From: Bacteroidota bacterium
GTDB lineage: Bacteria > Bacteroidota > Bacteroidia > Cytophagales > Cyclobacteriaceae
Length of the DNA stretch: 64,000 nucleotides
NCBI GenBank assembly: GCA_024280115.1
Contig: JAJRQT010000166.1
Location: 1 to 64,000, forward strand
Direction: 5' to 3'
The position numbers were made by a program, and so were the translations under genes. A model generated the notes under the pieces. That model had not been told where the DNA came from and did not search any database. It saw only the letters and a list, made by a program, of their open reading frames with translations. Of this stretch, positions 54,003-63,146 are shown one piece after another (position 1 is the first letter of the stretch; each line of letters opens with the position of its first letter).

Positions 54003-54464
54003 TTAAATCGAGCGATCGAAATTTGCGGCGGTTATCCCAATTCTTTCACCATAGATTTCATAATAAACTCCCTGCAAAGCATCCATGACTTCGATAAATC
54101 TTTTGTAATGGGTTCCCCTGTTCATTTGCAATGAAACTATGGCATCCTTGGGGTTATCGGATAAATCAGGATTTTCACCATTGTTCAAAATAAATAACTT
54201 GACCTCAGCATGCAGTTTTTCAAAGCCTTCAAAAGGAGCATCTTCCACCATTATCCTGTCGCTGGAATTGATATGTACTTTGTAAATATTCCGGTCATGG
54301 AATTTCGCTGTTTGTGGCTCGTCGGAATGAGGCGGCAAGGTAGCGCTCAATCCTTTATTGGTTTGAATGGTTGTTGTCACCAGGAAAAATATAAGCAATA
54401 AAAATGCTATATCTGCCATGGAACTGGAGTTAATCTCTACTTTTTTTCTTTTAGTTGACCTCAT
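54003..54464 (-). CDS. exbD: ExbD/TolR-family protein with frameshifted C-terminal tail
   Basis: From ATG 54464 (alternatives at 54485 and 54518) the product is about 153 aa: a basic start MRSTKRKKVEINSSS, MADIAFLLLIFFLVTTT as the TM with its conserved Asp, and a periplasmic domain. The zero frame ends early at TAA 54003. A -1 shift at A_AAT_TTC (54024-54018) would continue as RSLDLKIVDQKAKYDRARE followed by GIPMNISIAEPNKIN to TGA 53914, exactly the usual ExbD C-terminus, ending 2 bases before the next exbD. It is either a one-base deletion or a recoding site. The conserved tail is not lost from the DNA. Confidence 0.85.
   Translation of the reverse strand: MRSTKRKKVEINSSSMADIAFLLLIFFLVTTTIQTNKGLSATLPPHSDEPQTAKFHDRNIYKVHINSSDRIMVEDAPFEGFEKLHAEVKLFILNNGENPDLSDNPKDAIVSLQMNRGTHYKRFIEVMDALQGVYYEIYGERIGITAANFDRSI
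54018..54024 (-). other. Slippery heptamer in exbD
   Basis: The coding strand reads GCA AAT TTC with the heptamer A_AAT_TTC, a canonical X_XXY_YYZ -1 frameshift pattern in the correct register. It sits at the precise point where the conserved ExbD C-terminus moves to the -1 frame. Confidence 0.55.
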
Positions 54465-54616
54465 GATTTGGTATTTACTCTTCATAATGTTAGAGTTGGG
54501 GAAAAAGTAACAGATCATGAGATTTATTTGTGAGAAGACCAGTTGACAGATATGCGACTGAGAGGGGAATTGATTATTATTAATCCATCCACTGGCTTAT
54601 GGATGTTGGTACTATT

Positions 54617-55216
54617 TTAATAAAATTTATCTTCATTCCATTTCAATGGATTATTTACAATATAATCTGAAATGGTATTGTATGATTTGCCGTTGCGAAT
54701 GATATGATCGTGAAATCTTGGTTGCCAGACAAAACTCGAGTCAATTTTATGTGATTCAAATGACACACGGCCTTTATACCATCGAATGATACGTGACAAA
54801 TTTTCATATAACATGGGGTTTTTATCGCCGGTGACGCCGCCGGGTATGGTTGTGGTTGGCGATGGGGTGATTGGTGGCGGCATGGGCGTCACCATGGGGG
54901 TAGGGACGCGATTAATCGCGTCCCTACGTGGATGATTATCATTTTTGTTTATCACAATAATTCCATGCACATGGTTCGGCATAACAACAAATGCATCCAA
55001 TATTACAAATGGAAAATGGCTTGGTATTTCATACCAATATTTTTGTGCTAAATTCCCGACATTTGACAATTGCATAGTTCTATTAATAACGTCACCAAAA
55101 TAATGTCCCCTGTTATATGTACATATTGTGACAAAATAACTGGCATTTGAACCATAATCTCAATTTTTTAAACGTGCTGACTGTATGCGATATTTGTTTT
55201 TATATTTTTCAGTCAT
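54617..55216 (-). pseudogene. REP-associated tyrosine transposase (RAYT), interrupted by TGA
   Basis: The family start is ATG 55216 (MTEKYKNKYRIQSARLKN), then TGA at 55162-55160 where family members usually have Trp or a similar residue, then in-frame DYGSNASYFVTICTYNRGHYFGDV into the Y1 transposase core: PNHVHG is the HUH metal motif, and SRIIRWYKGR and SYNTISDYIVNN carry the catalytic helix and Tyr. A later ATG at 55075 gives only 152 aa and lacks the first strands. Residues 66-95 or so of the short form are a Pro/Thr-rich insert encoded by GC-rich inverted repeats. The gene is most likely inactive. Confidence 0.85.
54830..54927. repeat. Nested inverted repeats inside the RAYT gene, including a 28-bp palindrome
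   Basis: GTAGGGACGCGATT (54900-54913) is followed directly by its reverse complement to 54927, a perfect 28-bp palindrome of the REP type known in Bacteroidota and cyanobacteria. Beside it, GGTGACGCC (54830-54838) and GGCGTCACC (54885-54893) form a 9-bp inverted repeat. The whole patch is far more GC-rich than its surroundings and stays in frame (RRDAINRVPTPM). Confidence 0.8.
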
Positions 55217-55307
55217 ATTTGATTGATGTGATGAATTACCATGCCCCCTGCTTTCTAAACCTATGACTAATTGAGTATTAGTTTGTATGATTTTTGTATA
55301 AGAGCGG

Positions 55308-57209
55308 TTACAATGTCTCCTTCAGCCACCTGAAAAATTCGTGCTGCCAGACAAGACCGTTTTGAGCCTTAAGTACCCAGTGGTTTTCATTGGGGAAATA
55401 CAGTAATCTGCTCTTTATACCTTTTAGCTGTGCCGCCTGAAAAGCTTCAAATGCCTGACCGTCAGGAACCCGGTAGTCTTTTCCTCCTTGTACGATAAGT
55501 ATGGGTGCATCCCAATTATTCACGAAATTAATCGGGTTAAAATCTGTATAGGTCTTCATAGCAGCTTTATTTTTTGTTTCCCAATAAGCGCCGCCGTTAT
55601 CCCAGTTCACAAAAAACAATTCTTCAGTGGTGCCATACATGCTTTTCATGTTAAAAATTCCATCATGAGAAATAAAAGTTTTAAATCGCTTTTCATGGTT
55701 TCCTGCAAGAAAAAACATGGAATATCCGCCAAAGCTGGCGCCGATTGCACCAAGTCTGTCCTTATCCACATAGCTTTTTTCGGCGACAGCATCAATTGCG
55801 GATAGGTAGTCCTTCATCGGTTGCCCACCATAATCTTTGCTGATAGCTTCATTCCATTCTACACCATGACCGGGCATTCCACGCCTGTTTGGTGCGACAA
55901 TAATATATCCCTGGGCTGCCATTACCTGAAAATTCCACCGCATTGAATAAAACTGTGAAAGCGCTGATTGAGGTCCGCCCTGACAGTAAAGCAGGGTCGG
56001 ATATTTTTTAGATGCATCGAAACCGGGAGGATAGATCACCCACACCAGCATTTGCTTTTTGTCCGTAGTGGTCACATACCTTCGTTCGATTTTACTCAAA
56101 TTAATGGCATTATAATGAGCATCATTTACATGTGTGATTTGAGTCATCGATCCATTGGATAAGTTTATGGAATAGAGCTCCGCAGCATGATTCATGTCGG
56201 TTCTTGAAACAATCATTTTATTTCCGGATATTCCAACAAGCCCCCTAACATCAAAATCTCCTTTTGTGATCTGTTTCACCACAGGTGTTTTTTTAATTTT
56301 ATCGGGATAATCTACTTCAAAAAGCTGCACAGTTCCATCTATGGGGGCATTGAAATAAATTCCAGATCCATCTTTTTTCCATAAAAATGAATTTACGGTG
56401 CCATCCCAATGTTGTGTCAGATTTTGCTGAATGTCGCCATCTCTAACAATAATATCATTTTTATCAGCTTCATAACCATCTCTTTTCATACTCAACCAGG
56501 CCATTGTTCCACTGGAAGAAAACAACGGATTTGTATCATAACCCATCATACCTTCTGTGAGATTAGTTGTTTCCCCGGATTCGATATTGTAGGCATAAAT
56601 ATCAGAATTTGTACTCAATGCATAGGCTTTTCCAGACTTCTTTTTTGTTACATAAACCACCAATTTCCCATCATGACTCCATGTATAATCCTCCTCGCCG
56701 CCAAATGGAGTTTGTGGACAATTATATGGTTCCCCCTCCATAATGTCGATTCCTTTTACTTCATTCCCTTTATGAAGAAAAATATGACTGAATTTCCCGT
56801 CTTCCCAGGTGTCCCAATGCCGGTACATCAACTCATCATAAATCATGACCTCTGATTTATTCAATTTTGGATAATAGTCTTTGCCATAGACCTTGTTTAT
56901 TTTCATATCTTCAATGGAAATGCGGTATTCACCATTTGGAGAAACAAGCTTATCAGCGACCAAAGATGTCCCTGACTCGATTTCAACCGCCTCTCCTCCA
57001 TCAATAGAAACAATGTATTGTTTTGAGGATCCGGTATTTGCCTCTGCATCATAAGTTTTGACACTGTAAACAACAGATTCCCCGTCCTTCGTTATACCCA
57101 CAGCACTAACCCTTCCCAGCTTCCATAATAGTTCCGGCGTCATCACATCTTGCGCCTTCAAGCCGGAAATCATTAAAAAGCCAACTATAATTATACTTAT
57201 CCTCCTCAT
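55308..57209 (-). CDS. S9-family prolyl oligopeptidase-type peptidase
   Basis: This 633-aa secreted peptidase has a signal peptide (1-19, ending LKAQ), a WD40-like beta-propeller (about 30-375) and a C-terminal alpha/beta-hydrolase with catalytic triad S492 (GASFGGYS), D578 (GGKDYRVP) and H610 (NENHWVL). The YCQGGPQS oxyanion region is present. It resembles acylaminoacyl- or dipeptidyl-peptidase S9 enzymes and probably degrades peptides in the periplasm. Length is normal. It is monocistronic; a hairpin CCCTCT/AGAGGG lies upstream at 57268-57283. Confidence 0.95.
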   Translation of the reverse strand: MRRISIIIVGFLMISGLKAQDVMTPELLWKLGRVSAVGITKDGESVVYSVKTYDAEANTGSSKQYIVSIDGGEAVEIESGTSLVADKLVSPNGEYRISIEDMKINKVYGKDYYPKLNKSEVMIYDELMYRHWDTWEDGKFSHIFLHKGNEVKGIDIMEGEPYNCPQTPFGGEEDYTWSHDGKLVVYVTKKKSGKAYALSTNSDIYAYNIESGETTNLTEGMMGYDTNPLFSSSGTMAWLSMKRDGYEADKNDIIVRDGDIQQNLTQHWDGTVNSFLWKKDGSGIYFNAPIDGTVQLFEVDYPDKIKKTPVVKQITKGDFDVRGLVGISGNKMIVSRTDMNHAAELYSINLSNGSMTQITHVNDAHYNAINLSKIERRYVTTTDKKQMLVWVIYPPGFDASKKYPTLLYCQGGPQSALSQFYSMRWNFQVMAAQGYIIVAPNRRGMPGHGVEWNEAISKDYGGQPMKDYLSAIDAVAEKSYVDKDRLGAIGASFGGYSMFFLAGNHEKRFKTFISHDGIFNMKSMYGTTEELFFVNWDNGGAYWETKNKAAMKTYTDFNPINFVNNWDAPILIVQGGKDYRVPDGQAFEAFQAAQLKGIKSRLLYFPNENHWVLKAQNGLVWQHEFFRWLKETL

Positions 57210-57267
57210 ATGAATTAAACATTTAATGCCGTTTCGTTAAGAAGATTATTGTCTTACCTCTCCCTTC

Positions 57268-57283
57268 ACCCTCTCCAGAGAGG
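57268..57283. repeat. Small GC-rich hairpin upstream of the S9 peptidase gene
   Basis: CCCTCT and AGAGGG pair around CCAG. The surrounding CTCTCCCTTCACCCTCTCC is a low-complexity pattern often seen in scattered intergenic repeats. Function unknown. Confidence 0.4.
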
Positions 57284-57356
57284 GATAATAGGTACTTAAC
57301 TAAACGACATTGATTCAACATTGATTAAAAAAATATTTCGCAACAAAACTAATGCT

Positions 57357-59009
57357 TTATTCAGAATCTAAATCAAGAACTTGCCCATCTTTCAACAATT
57401 GCTCCTTCAATTTAGCATAGGAAACATCATGGATACTAATATCATTTTCTAGCGCCAAAGAAGCCACTGTCCCGGCACTTTGACCCAGGATCATGAAAAC
57501 CGGCTCCATCCGGATTGACCCAAAGGCAATATGGGAACTCGAAACACAAACAGGAACGATGAGGTTGGTGCATTCACCGCTTTTTGGCAATAGGGATCCA
57601 AGGTCAATTTTATATGGATTTTTTGGATGAACACCGATATCTCCCTCATTTTGTACAAATCCATCTGCCTTGATATACCGCTGGACATTGTGTGAATCCA
57701 TGGTATATGAACCCATCCCAATAGGTCTTGGGATAGGTTTTTTACCCAGAATTTCATTTTCAGTCATTACTGATACACCTTTCATCCTTCTCGCTTCCCG
57801 CACATAAATCTGATGCGGCCAATTTCCATTATCTGTAAACTCATCTGCTGCAAGACCCCATTGAGCCATTTCTTCACGAACCTCCTGAGGCACCCTGGTA
57901 TCATTTGCCAAAAAATACATCAGACCTTTCTGATAATCCTCGTGCTCCGCTATGATTTTCTTCCTTCTTTCATAGGAAGCCTCCGGATAATCGTAATTCA
58001 TCCCTATATTATCCGTACTGAATGGTCCGTGGTTATTGGTATCAGTTTTGCGGTTGGGGATCATGTCGAATTTTTGAAAAACCTCCCGCCATCCTGAATC
58101 AAAAATTCTCGCCAACAATTCGTATTGATTTGGATCGTAGTTGGCAGGTTTAGGAAAAGGGATTCTGTTATCGGGATGATTGCTCAGGCACATCCTGAAA
58201 CAATATGCCTGAATCCTGTTGTCGCCTGCTCCCTTTTCGCCGGGATCTTCTATGGAAATTTTTGGGATAACTCCACTTGAGGGATCTCCAGAAAAAATGT
58301 ACGGATCAATATCTGTTTTCATATGATGCCCATGGTGCAGTACTCCTACCTGAATACCATTCCACTCTTCACCATATAGACTATTGGCCTCCCTCCCCAC
58401 ATGATAGCTGACATTTGCTGCGGCCATCAGGTCACCTTCATACGTGGCATCTATGAATATTTTACCTTTAAAAGTTTTACCGGAAAGTGTTTTTATGGAT
58501 TTTATAGCTTTATTGTCGAGCACTACTCCACTGGATCGATCCAACCATTCATCCCGGTAAAGCTCAACTTTATAATCCTTTATAAAATCATCAAAGACCA
58601 TCTCAGCCACATGAGGTTCGAAAATCCACATTGTACGGTTCTCTCCATCAATAGCGACAGTTCCCTGTCCTTTATTTCCATATTCCGATTTTCTCTGCCA
58701 TTTCCAGGCTTCATCATTTTGATAGTACTGCCACACCCGGTGATAAAATTCTCTTGAAAGACCGCCAATTACTTCTTTATTTCCAGTATCCGTAAAACCC
58801 AGACCTCCGGATGACAGGCCTCCTAAATGTATGTCCGGGCTAACCATTATGACACTTTTACCCATCCTGGCCACCTGGGCGGCAGTAGTCACAGCGGCAG
58901 AGGTACCTCCATACACAATAACATCTGCTTCGTATAAATTCGGATCTTTCGGCTGCTCTCGACACCCAGCCATGAGAAGGAGTACAATCAGGATTGATTT
59001 TATTTTCAT
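57357..59009 (-). CDS. FAD-dependent oxidoreductase lipoprotein (FAD_oxidored family)
   Basis: This 550-aa protein has lipobox LLMAGC (Cys16). The FAD-binding Rossmann start is ADVIVYGGTSAAVTTAAQVA (GG-T-S-A at 34-38), followed by HLGGLSSGGLGFTDTG and IDATYEGDLMAAANVSYHVGREA, and a C-terminal GQSAGTVASLA. This is the PF12831 family, often mislabelled xanthan lyase, common near sulfatases and glycan-degradation genes in Bacteroidota. The substrate is unknown. Separate from the S9 gene by about 150 bp. Confidence 0.92.
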   Translation of the reverse strand: MKIKSILIVLLLMAGCREQPKDPNLYEADVIVYGGTSAAVTTAAQVARMGKSVIMVSPDIHLGGLSSGGLGFTDTGNKEVIGGLSREFYHRVWQYYQNDEAWKWQRKSEYGNKGQGTVAIDGENRTMWIFEPHVAEMVFDDFIKDYKVELYRDEWLDRSSGVVLDNKAIKSIKTLSGKTFKGKIFIDATYEGDLMAAANVSYHVGREANSLYGEEWNGIQVGVLHHGHHMKTDIDPYIFSGDPSSGVIPKISIEDPGEKGAGDNRIQAYCFRMCLSNHPDNRIPFPKPANYDPNQYELLARIFDSGWREVFQKFDMIPNRKTDTNNHGPFSTDNIGMNYDYPEASYERRKKIIAEHEDYQKGLMYFLANDTRVPQEVREEMAQWGLAADEFTDNGNWPHQIYVREARRMKGVSVMTENEILGKKPIPRPIGMGSYTMDSHNVQRYIKADGFVQNEGDIGVHPKNPYKIDLGSLLPKSGECTNLIVPVCVSSSHIAFGSIRMEPVFMILGQSAGTVASLALENDISIHDVSYAKLKEQLLKDGQVLDLDSE

Positions 59010-59130
59010 TTTGGATTATTTTCATTTTTAAAACAATAAAAGCATTTTTGAAAATTCAAAAAGATCAGGAGTCATATCAATTATCTTGTTTAGAATATAT
59101 CAGGAAAGGATGGAAGAAATAATTTTTTAG

Positions 59131-60204
59131 CTAACTCAAACTAACTTTATATATGTTCACCAACTGTTGTTTCCCTTTTAATGAAATGCCTCCAATATGT
59201 TCATAATTGAAAAATTGTTCATCTGTCAGATTATCCTTCAGCGCTTCAGAAATAAGTAATTCAGATTTAAATTCGTTGCATTTTCCCTGGATTCTGGCAG
59301 CAGTATTCAATACATCGCTATGATATGCAATTTCCCTTTTTATTATTCCAACTTCAGAAACAGTCACCTCTCCAAGGTGTACTCCAGCTTTGAAAAACGG
59401 CACAAATCCATAATTTTTTTCATAGTAAACCTTGCGGTTATTCAGGGTATTCATAAATGTATAGTAGGCATTTAGGCAATTGGCATTCTCAAAACCATCT
59501 TTCATTTTCCAGGTCAAAACCGCTTCGTCTCCTACGTATTGATAAACCTCCACCTTATGCTGGATGATAGCAGCCGTTAAATCGTTCAAACTGTCTTGAA
59601 TCAAAGAACTGAATTTGATGTGACCAAGGTTTTCTGCATGGGTTGTGGAATCCTTCATATCAAGAAACATAAAAATTCTTGACTCCACTCTTGGGCTGTG
59701 ATATTTCCCCAATATGAGATTGATCAAAATCCGGTCACCTATTTTAGTCTTTATCACCTGAATGAAATAGATGAACAAACTGACAATACCCGAATAAATA
59801 ATCCATAATAATGAAGTTTTAGAAAAGATGAAATTCATCAGGCCTATTTTTATATCGTCAGTATTATTGTTGGAAAATACCAGCATACTCAAAGAAAAAA
59901 TGGCAATTAAAATTTGGGCCAGGCTTTTTAGAAGTATTATTTTCCAGTAGGCTAATTTTCTCAACCAAACCGTATCCAACAAATAGTCCATGATTCCAAA
60001 AGGAATGCCAATCGCAATACCCAAAACCATCATTTGAAAGGCAAACAGGAAAGGGTCAAAAGGTACTACGCGTTCGAAGGATGGCAAGGACTCCACTCCC
60101 CACACTCTGATAAAACCAAATAGGTAAGCGGCAAATACCCAAATCACTAATGACCAGATAAGTGTTGTGAAAAAATCAATTATTTTTCTTTTCGATTGTT
60201 CCAT
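59131..60204 (-). CDS. Class III adenylate/guanylate cyclase, membrane-bound
   Basis: This 357-aa protein has four TMs in the N-terminal half (about 12-30, 54-75, 88-110, 125-150) and a catalytic domain from about 165. Metal-binding Asp residues are D182 (FLDMKDST) and D226 (YQYVGDEAV). GVHLGEVTVSEVG and HSDVLNTAARIQG carry the transition-state Asn and Arg. It should make cAMP (or cGMP) at the inner membrane. It follows the MscS gene 26 bases downstream on the same strand, so osmotic sensing and cyclase output could be co-expressed (inference). Confidence 0.92.
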   Translation of the reverse strand: MEQSKRKIIDFFTTLIWSLVIWVFAAYLFGFIRVWGVESLPSFERVVPFDPFLFAFQMMVLGIAIGIPFGIMDYLLDTVWLRKLAYWKIILLKSLAQILIAIFSLSMLVFSNNNTDDIKIGLMNFIFSKTSLLWIIYSGIVSLFIYFIQVIKTKIGDRILINLILGKYHSPRVESRIFMFLDMKDSTTHAENLGHIKFSSLIQDSLNDLTAAIIQHKVEVYQYVGDEAVLTWKMKDGFENANCLNAYYTFMNTLNNRKVYYEKNYGFVPFFKAGVHLGEVTVSEVGIIKREIAYHSDVLNTAARIQGKCNEFKSELLISEALKDNLTDEQFFNYEHIGGISLKGKQQLVNIYKVSLS

Positions 60205-60230
60205 ATATTTTCGTAAAACCTCGTTTTAAC

Positions 60231-62786
60231 CTATTTATCAGCCTTTTTAGCAGTAGTTGATGATTTTGTGGTTCCCGGTTTTCTTGTCGTTTTTGGTTTA
60301 GTAACTTTCTTCTCTTTCAGTATTTCGACAGTGTCGCTTACAGAACGTAAATGCAGATCTCGCTGGGGAAATGGGATTTCGATGTTAGCTTTTTTAAATG
60401 CCTCATCTATGGCAACTCCAACATTACTTTTGGTTCCCAGGCCTTTATTGAAATGCGTCCAAAATAATACTCTGAAATCCAAAGAACTATCACCAAAACC
60501 AAGGAATATGATTAGCGGATTTGGGATCTTCAGTACATTATCCTGCTCTGCGACCACTTTATTTAATATTTCCAGGACTTTGTTTATATCAGTACCATAG
60601 GCCACCCCAACGATTATTTCCTGCCTCTTGCGATGATCAGATAAAGTCCAGTTGATCATTTCATTAGAGATTAAATTTCCATTGGGGACTATAACTTCGG
60701 CCCCGTCAAAGGTGCGAACCGTGCTCGCTCTTATTCCAATTTCCTTCACCTCTCCCATAAGGTTGAGATTGGCAATCTGGATAATATCACCAGTCTGCAT
60801 TGGTCTTTCGAATGCGAGAATCAATCCTGATACCAAATTATTAAATATATTCTGAAGGCCAAATCCTATACCAACACCAAATGCACCAAAAATTACCGTC
60901 AAATTGCTCAAATCTATTTTCGCGGCGCCGAAAGCCAAAATGAACCCTACGATGATTAGCATAAGTCGTACCAGCAGGGATATTGCGCCAGGTACACCGC
61001 GTGGCATATCAAAATGTGTGAGTATTTCATCTTGTAAAATAAACCTTACAAACTTTGAAACAAGCATTGATATCCAGAGAGTAATGAAGAAGGCTAAAAA
61101 AGTTCCTATAGAAATGGTAACAGAACCCACTTCCCATTCATGAACAATAAGATCTTCAATCCAATTATATATAGGATCATATATGGCAAAACCTACCAGG
61201 GTGATATATAGCCAATAAACTATAGCAATAATATTGACATATCGATTAATTCGTATTTTTATTTCATCAGAATAATTAACGACCATATTGAGCTTTGAAA
61301 TACCGTCTTGTTGAAAAAGAAGTGCGAGTAGGCTTTTCAAAACCACAGCAGTTGTATAAATAATTACTCCACCGTAAATCATTCCTGAAGTCCCCTCCGA
61401 GAGTACTTTTGCCAAAATTGTATTTCCGAGAACATTCGCTATAAAAGATATGGAAAGTAAGATAATCGCTTGCTTCATAAGAGAAAAAGTAAATCCCCAT
61501 TTAACCCGGGGATTATATTCTTTTATTTCTTTTCTACTTCTTAATATGAAAACTAATAGAGTAATTGTGGCTATATCATGTATGAGTAGAAAAGTCCTAT
61601 CTAGTATTACAAAATCAGAAAAAAATCTTCCGATCTGTGATAATATAAAAATTCCACCGATGGAGTAGAAATATTTTTTTTTGACGCTGGGAATGATGCC
61701 CGGTATTAGCGTTATCATAGGGATTACAAGTAGCGTCTGTGTATATTCTAATATAATTGATGGCGCTACAGGATAAAAAAGTTGGGAAAGCAATATCATT
61801 ACTAATAATGTTGCCGAAAATGGTTTTGAAATAATATGAAGGGTTGATTTGATCGCTTGATCCTTTCTTTCATCAGTCCATTTTGAGACATTATTCTTCA
61901 AATAAAATAATAGTATCAGTAGGGTGATGAACAATAGTAAGTGGTAATAAATATTTTCTTCATAACTACTAAAAAAGATCTCATGATCTTTTTTATGACT
62001 TTTTATTATTTCACTCACCTGTTGAGAAAAATCAATTGAATCTTTTTCAAAGCTAAACATTTGCCAAAGAGGCGGACTATCTAATGTGAAGATTTGGGTG
62101 CGAAATGATTGCTCAGAGTTGCTGATGGTATTTAACACTTCATCCAAAAAAATTAAAGCTCCCGTCAATTCATCCTGCTTTGTCAATAGATTATTCTTAC
62201 GTTTTACTAATCCATTTTCTACATCATCTATTTCCTTTATATTTGTTTTGATACGATCAATTATTGCTTTTGGAAGTTTCTCTTCCCGCTCCAGCTCCAG
62301 CGTTTTAATCCATTCATTTTTAATATCTCCAATATCTTCTTTCATTCTTTCAATATCCTCAGTTTTATCCCCTAAGGTACTTCTCCAATTATCGAGCAGT
62401 GTGAACAATTGGCTAACTTTATTTTTCAGATTTTCAGATTCCTTAAGATTCATTTCCTTAATTTCTTCCAGATCCGTTTCTTTTTTGATTTTGTTTATTT
62501 TTTGAATGGCTGGTGGCAGTAAGGAATCAATTTCATGCTCCCTTTTTGAAGGGTTAATATTCTGTTTTATATCACGTATCTTACTTAGTGTATTCTCTGT
62601 TTCGGATCCAATATCAGTAATGGATATAGGCTCAATCACCTTTTTTATTACAGTTGTATCTGAAGAACTAGTGGATTTTGGCGTTTGCGCATAGCCCTTC
62701 AATTCAACTATTGTTATTATGAGAACAAGAGTCAAACAAAATGTAAAAAAGAATTGAAATTTTCTGGTAAACTGACGGAGGATCAT
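60231..62786 (-). CDS. Large MscS-family mechanosensitive channel
   Basis: This 851-aa channel has a signal peptide (1-33), a long periplasmic coiled-coil region (about 40-270), about eight extra TMs (from about 284) and the C-terminal MscS unit (TM3 about 640-665 with GAFGVGIGFGLQNIFNNLVSG, then the beta domain GDIIQIANLNLMGEVKEIGI, then the alpha-beta vestibule). The last 25 residues are Lys/Thr-rich. The architecture resembles MscK/YbiO-size channels. It should release solutes on osmotic downshock. Confidence 0.93.
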   Translation of the reverse strand: MILRQFTRKFQFFFTFCLTLVLIITIVELKGYAQTPKSTSSSDTTVIKKVIEPISITDIGSETENTLSKIRDIKQNINPSKREHEIDSLLPPAIQKINKIKKETDLEEIKEMNLKESENLKNKVSQLFTLLDNWRSTLGDKTEDIERMKEDIGDIKNEWIKTLELEREEKLPKAIIDRIKTNIKEIDDVENGLVKRKNNLLTKQDELTGALIFLDEVLNTISNSEQSFRTQIFTLDSPPLWQMFSFEKDSIDFSQQVSEIIKSHKKDHEIFFSSYEENIYYHLLLFITLLILLFYLKNNVSKWTDERKDQAIKSTLHIISKPFSATLLVMILLSQLFYPVAPSIILEYTQTLLVIPMITLIPGIIPSVKKKYFYSIGGIFILSQIGRFFSDFVILDRTFLLIHDIATITLLVFILRSRKEIKEYNPRVKWGFTFSLMKQAIILLSISFIANVLGNTILAKVLSEGTSGMIYGGVIIYTTAVVLKSLLALLFQQDGISKLNMVVNYSDEIKIRINRYVNIIAIVYWLYITLVGFAIYDPIYNWIEDLIVHEWEVGSVTISIGTFLAFFITLWISMLVSKFVRFILQDEILTHFDMPRGVPGAISLLVRLMLIIVGFILAFGAAKIDLSNLTVIFGAFGVGIGFGLQNIFNNLVSGLILAFERPMQTGDIIQIANLNLMGEVKEIGIRASTVRTFDGAEVIVPNGNLISNEMINWTLSDHRKRQEIIVGVAYGTDINKVLEILNKVVAEQDNVLKIPNPLIIFLGFGDSSLDFRVLFWTHFNKGLGTKSNVGVAIDEAFKKANIEIPFPQRDLHLRSVSDTVEILKEKKVTKPKTTRKPGTTKSSTTAKKADK

Positions 62787-63146
62787 AGTGTGATTAAATT
62801 TATGATGACCATAAAAAATTACTGATAAATAAATATATTTCTACAACAAGGGTTTCAACGATTCAATTTTTTGAAACAGTTATAAATCTATTGTTAAAAA
62901 GCTAGAATATAAAAAATTAAGGAGCTAATCTTTTGATAGAAACAAACTCTAAAAACTAAAACTGGAGTAAACTGAAATTGTCAATAGTATTTTTGGAACA
63001 TCTGTTGTTTTATTGGAAAAAGTGAATAGTATGGAGTCGGAAGATAATCTATGTCAACATATACATTTATTATCGCTACTATTCCTGTTTCGGTCTTTTA
63101 GCTTCGGTCTCCGGTCTTCCAGCTTCTGGCCACTTTTATTGCAAAT
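62787..63146. other. Intergenic region, no gene seen
   Basis: This 360-bp gap is AT-rich. A low-complexity patch with repeated CGGTCT and CTTC motifs lies at 63091-63130. No gene or clear promoter box was seen. Confidence 0.4.

Noticed and set aside
57344..57351. Promoter of the S9 peptidase gene
   Set aside because: TAGTTTTG on the minus strand fits the -7 box, but no -33 element lies at the right spacing and the leader would be about 130 bases.
62086..62505. Plus-strand 139-aa protein
   Set aside because: Ser/Phe-rich shadow of the coiled-coil-coding region of the MscS gene on the opposite strand.
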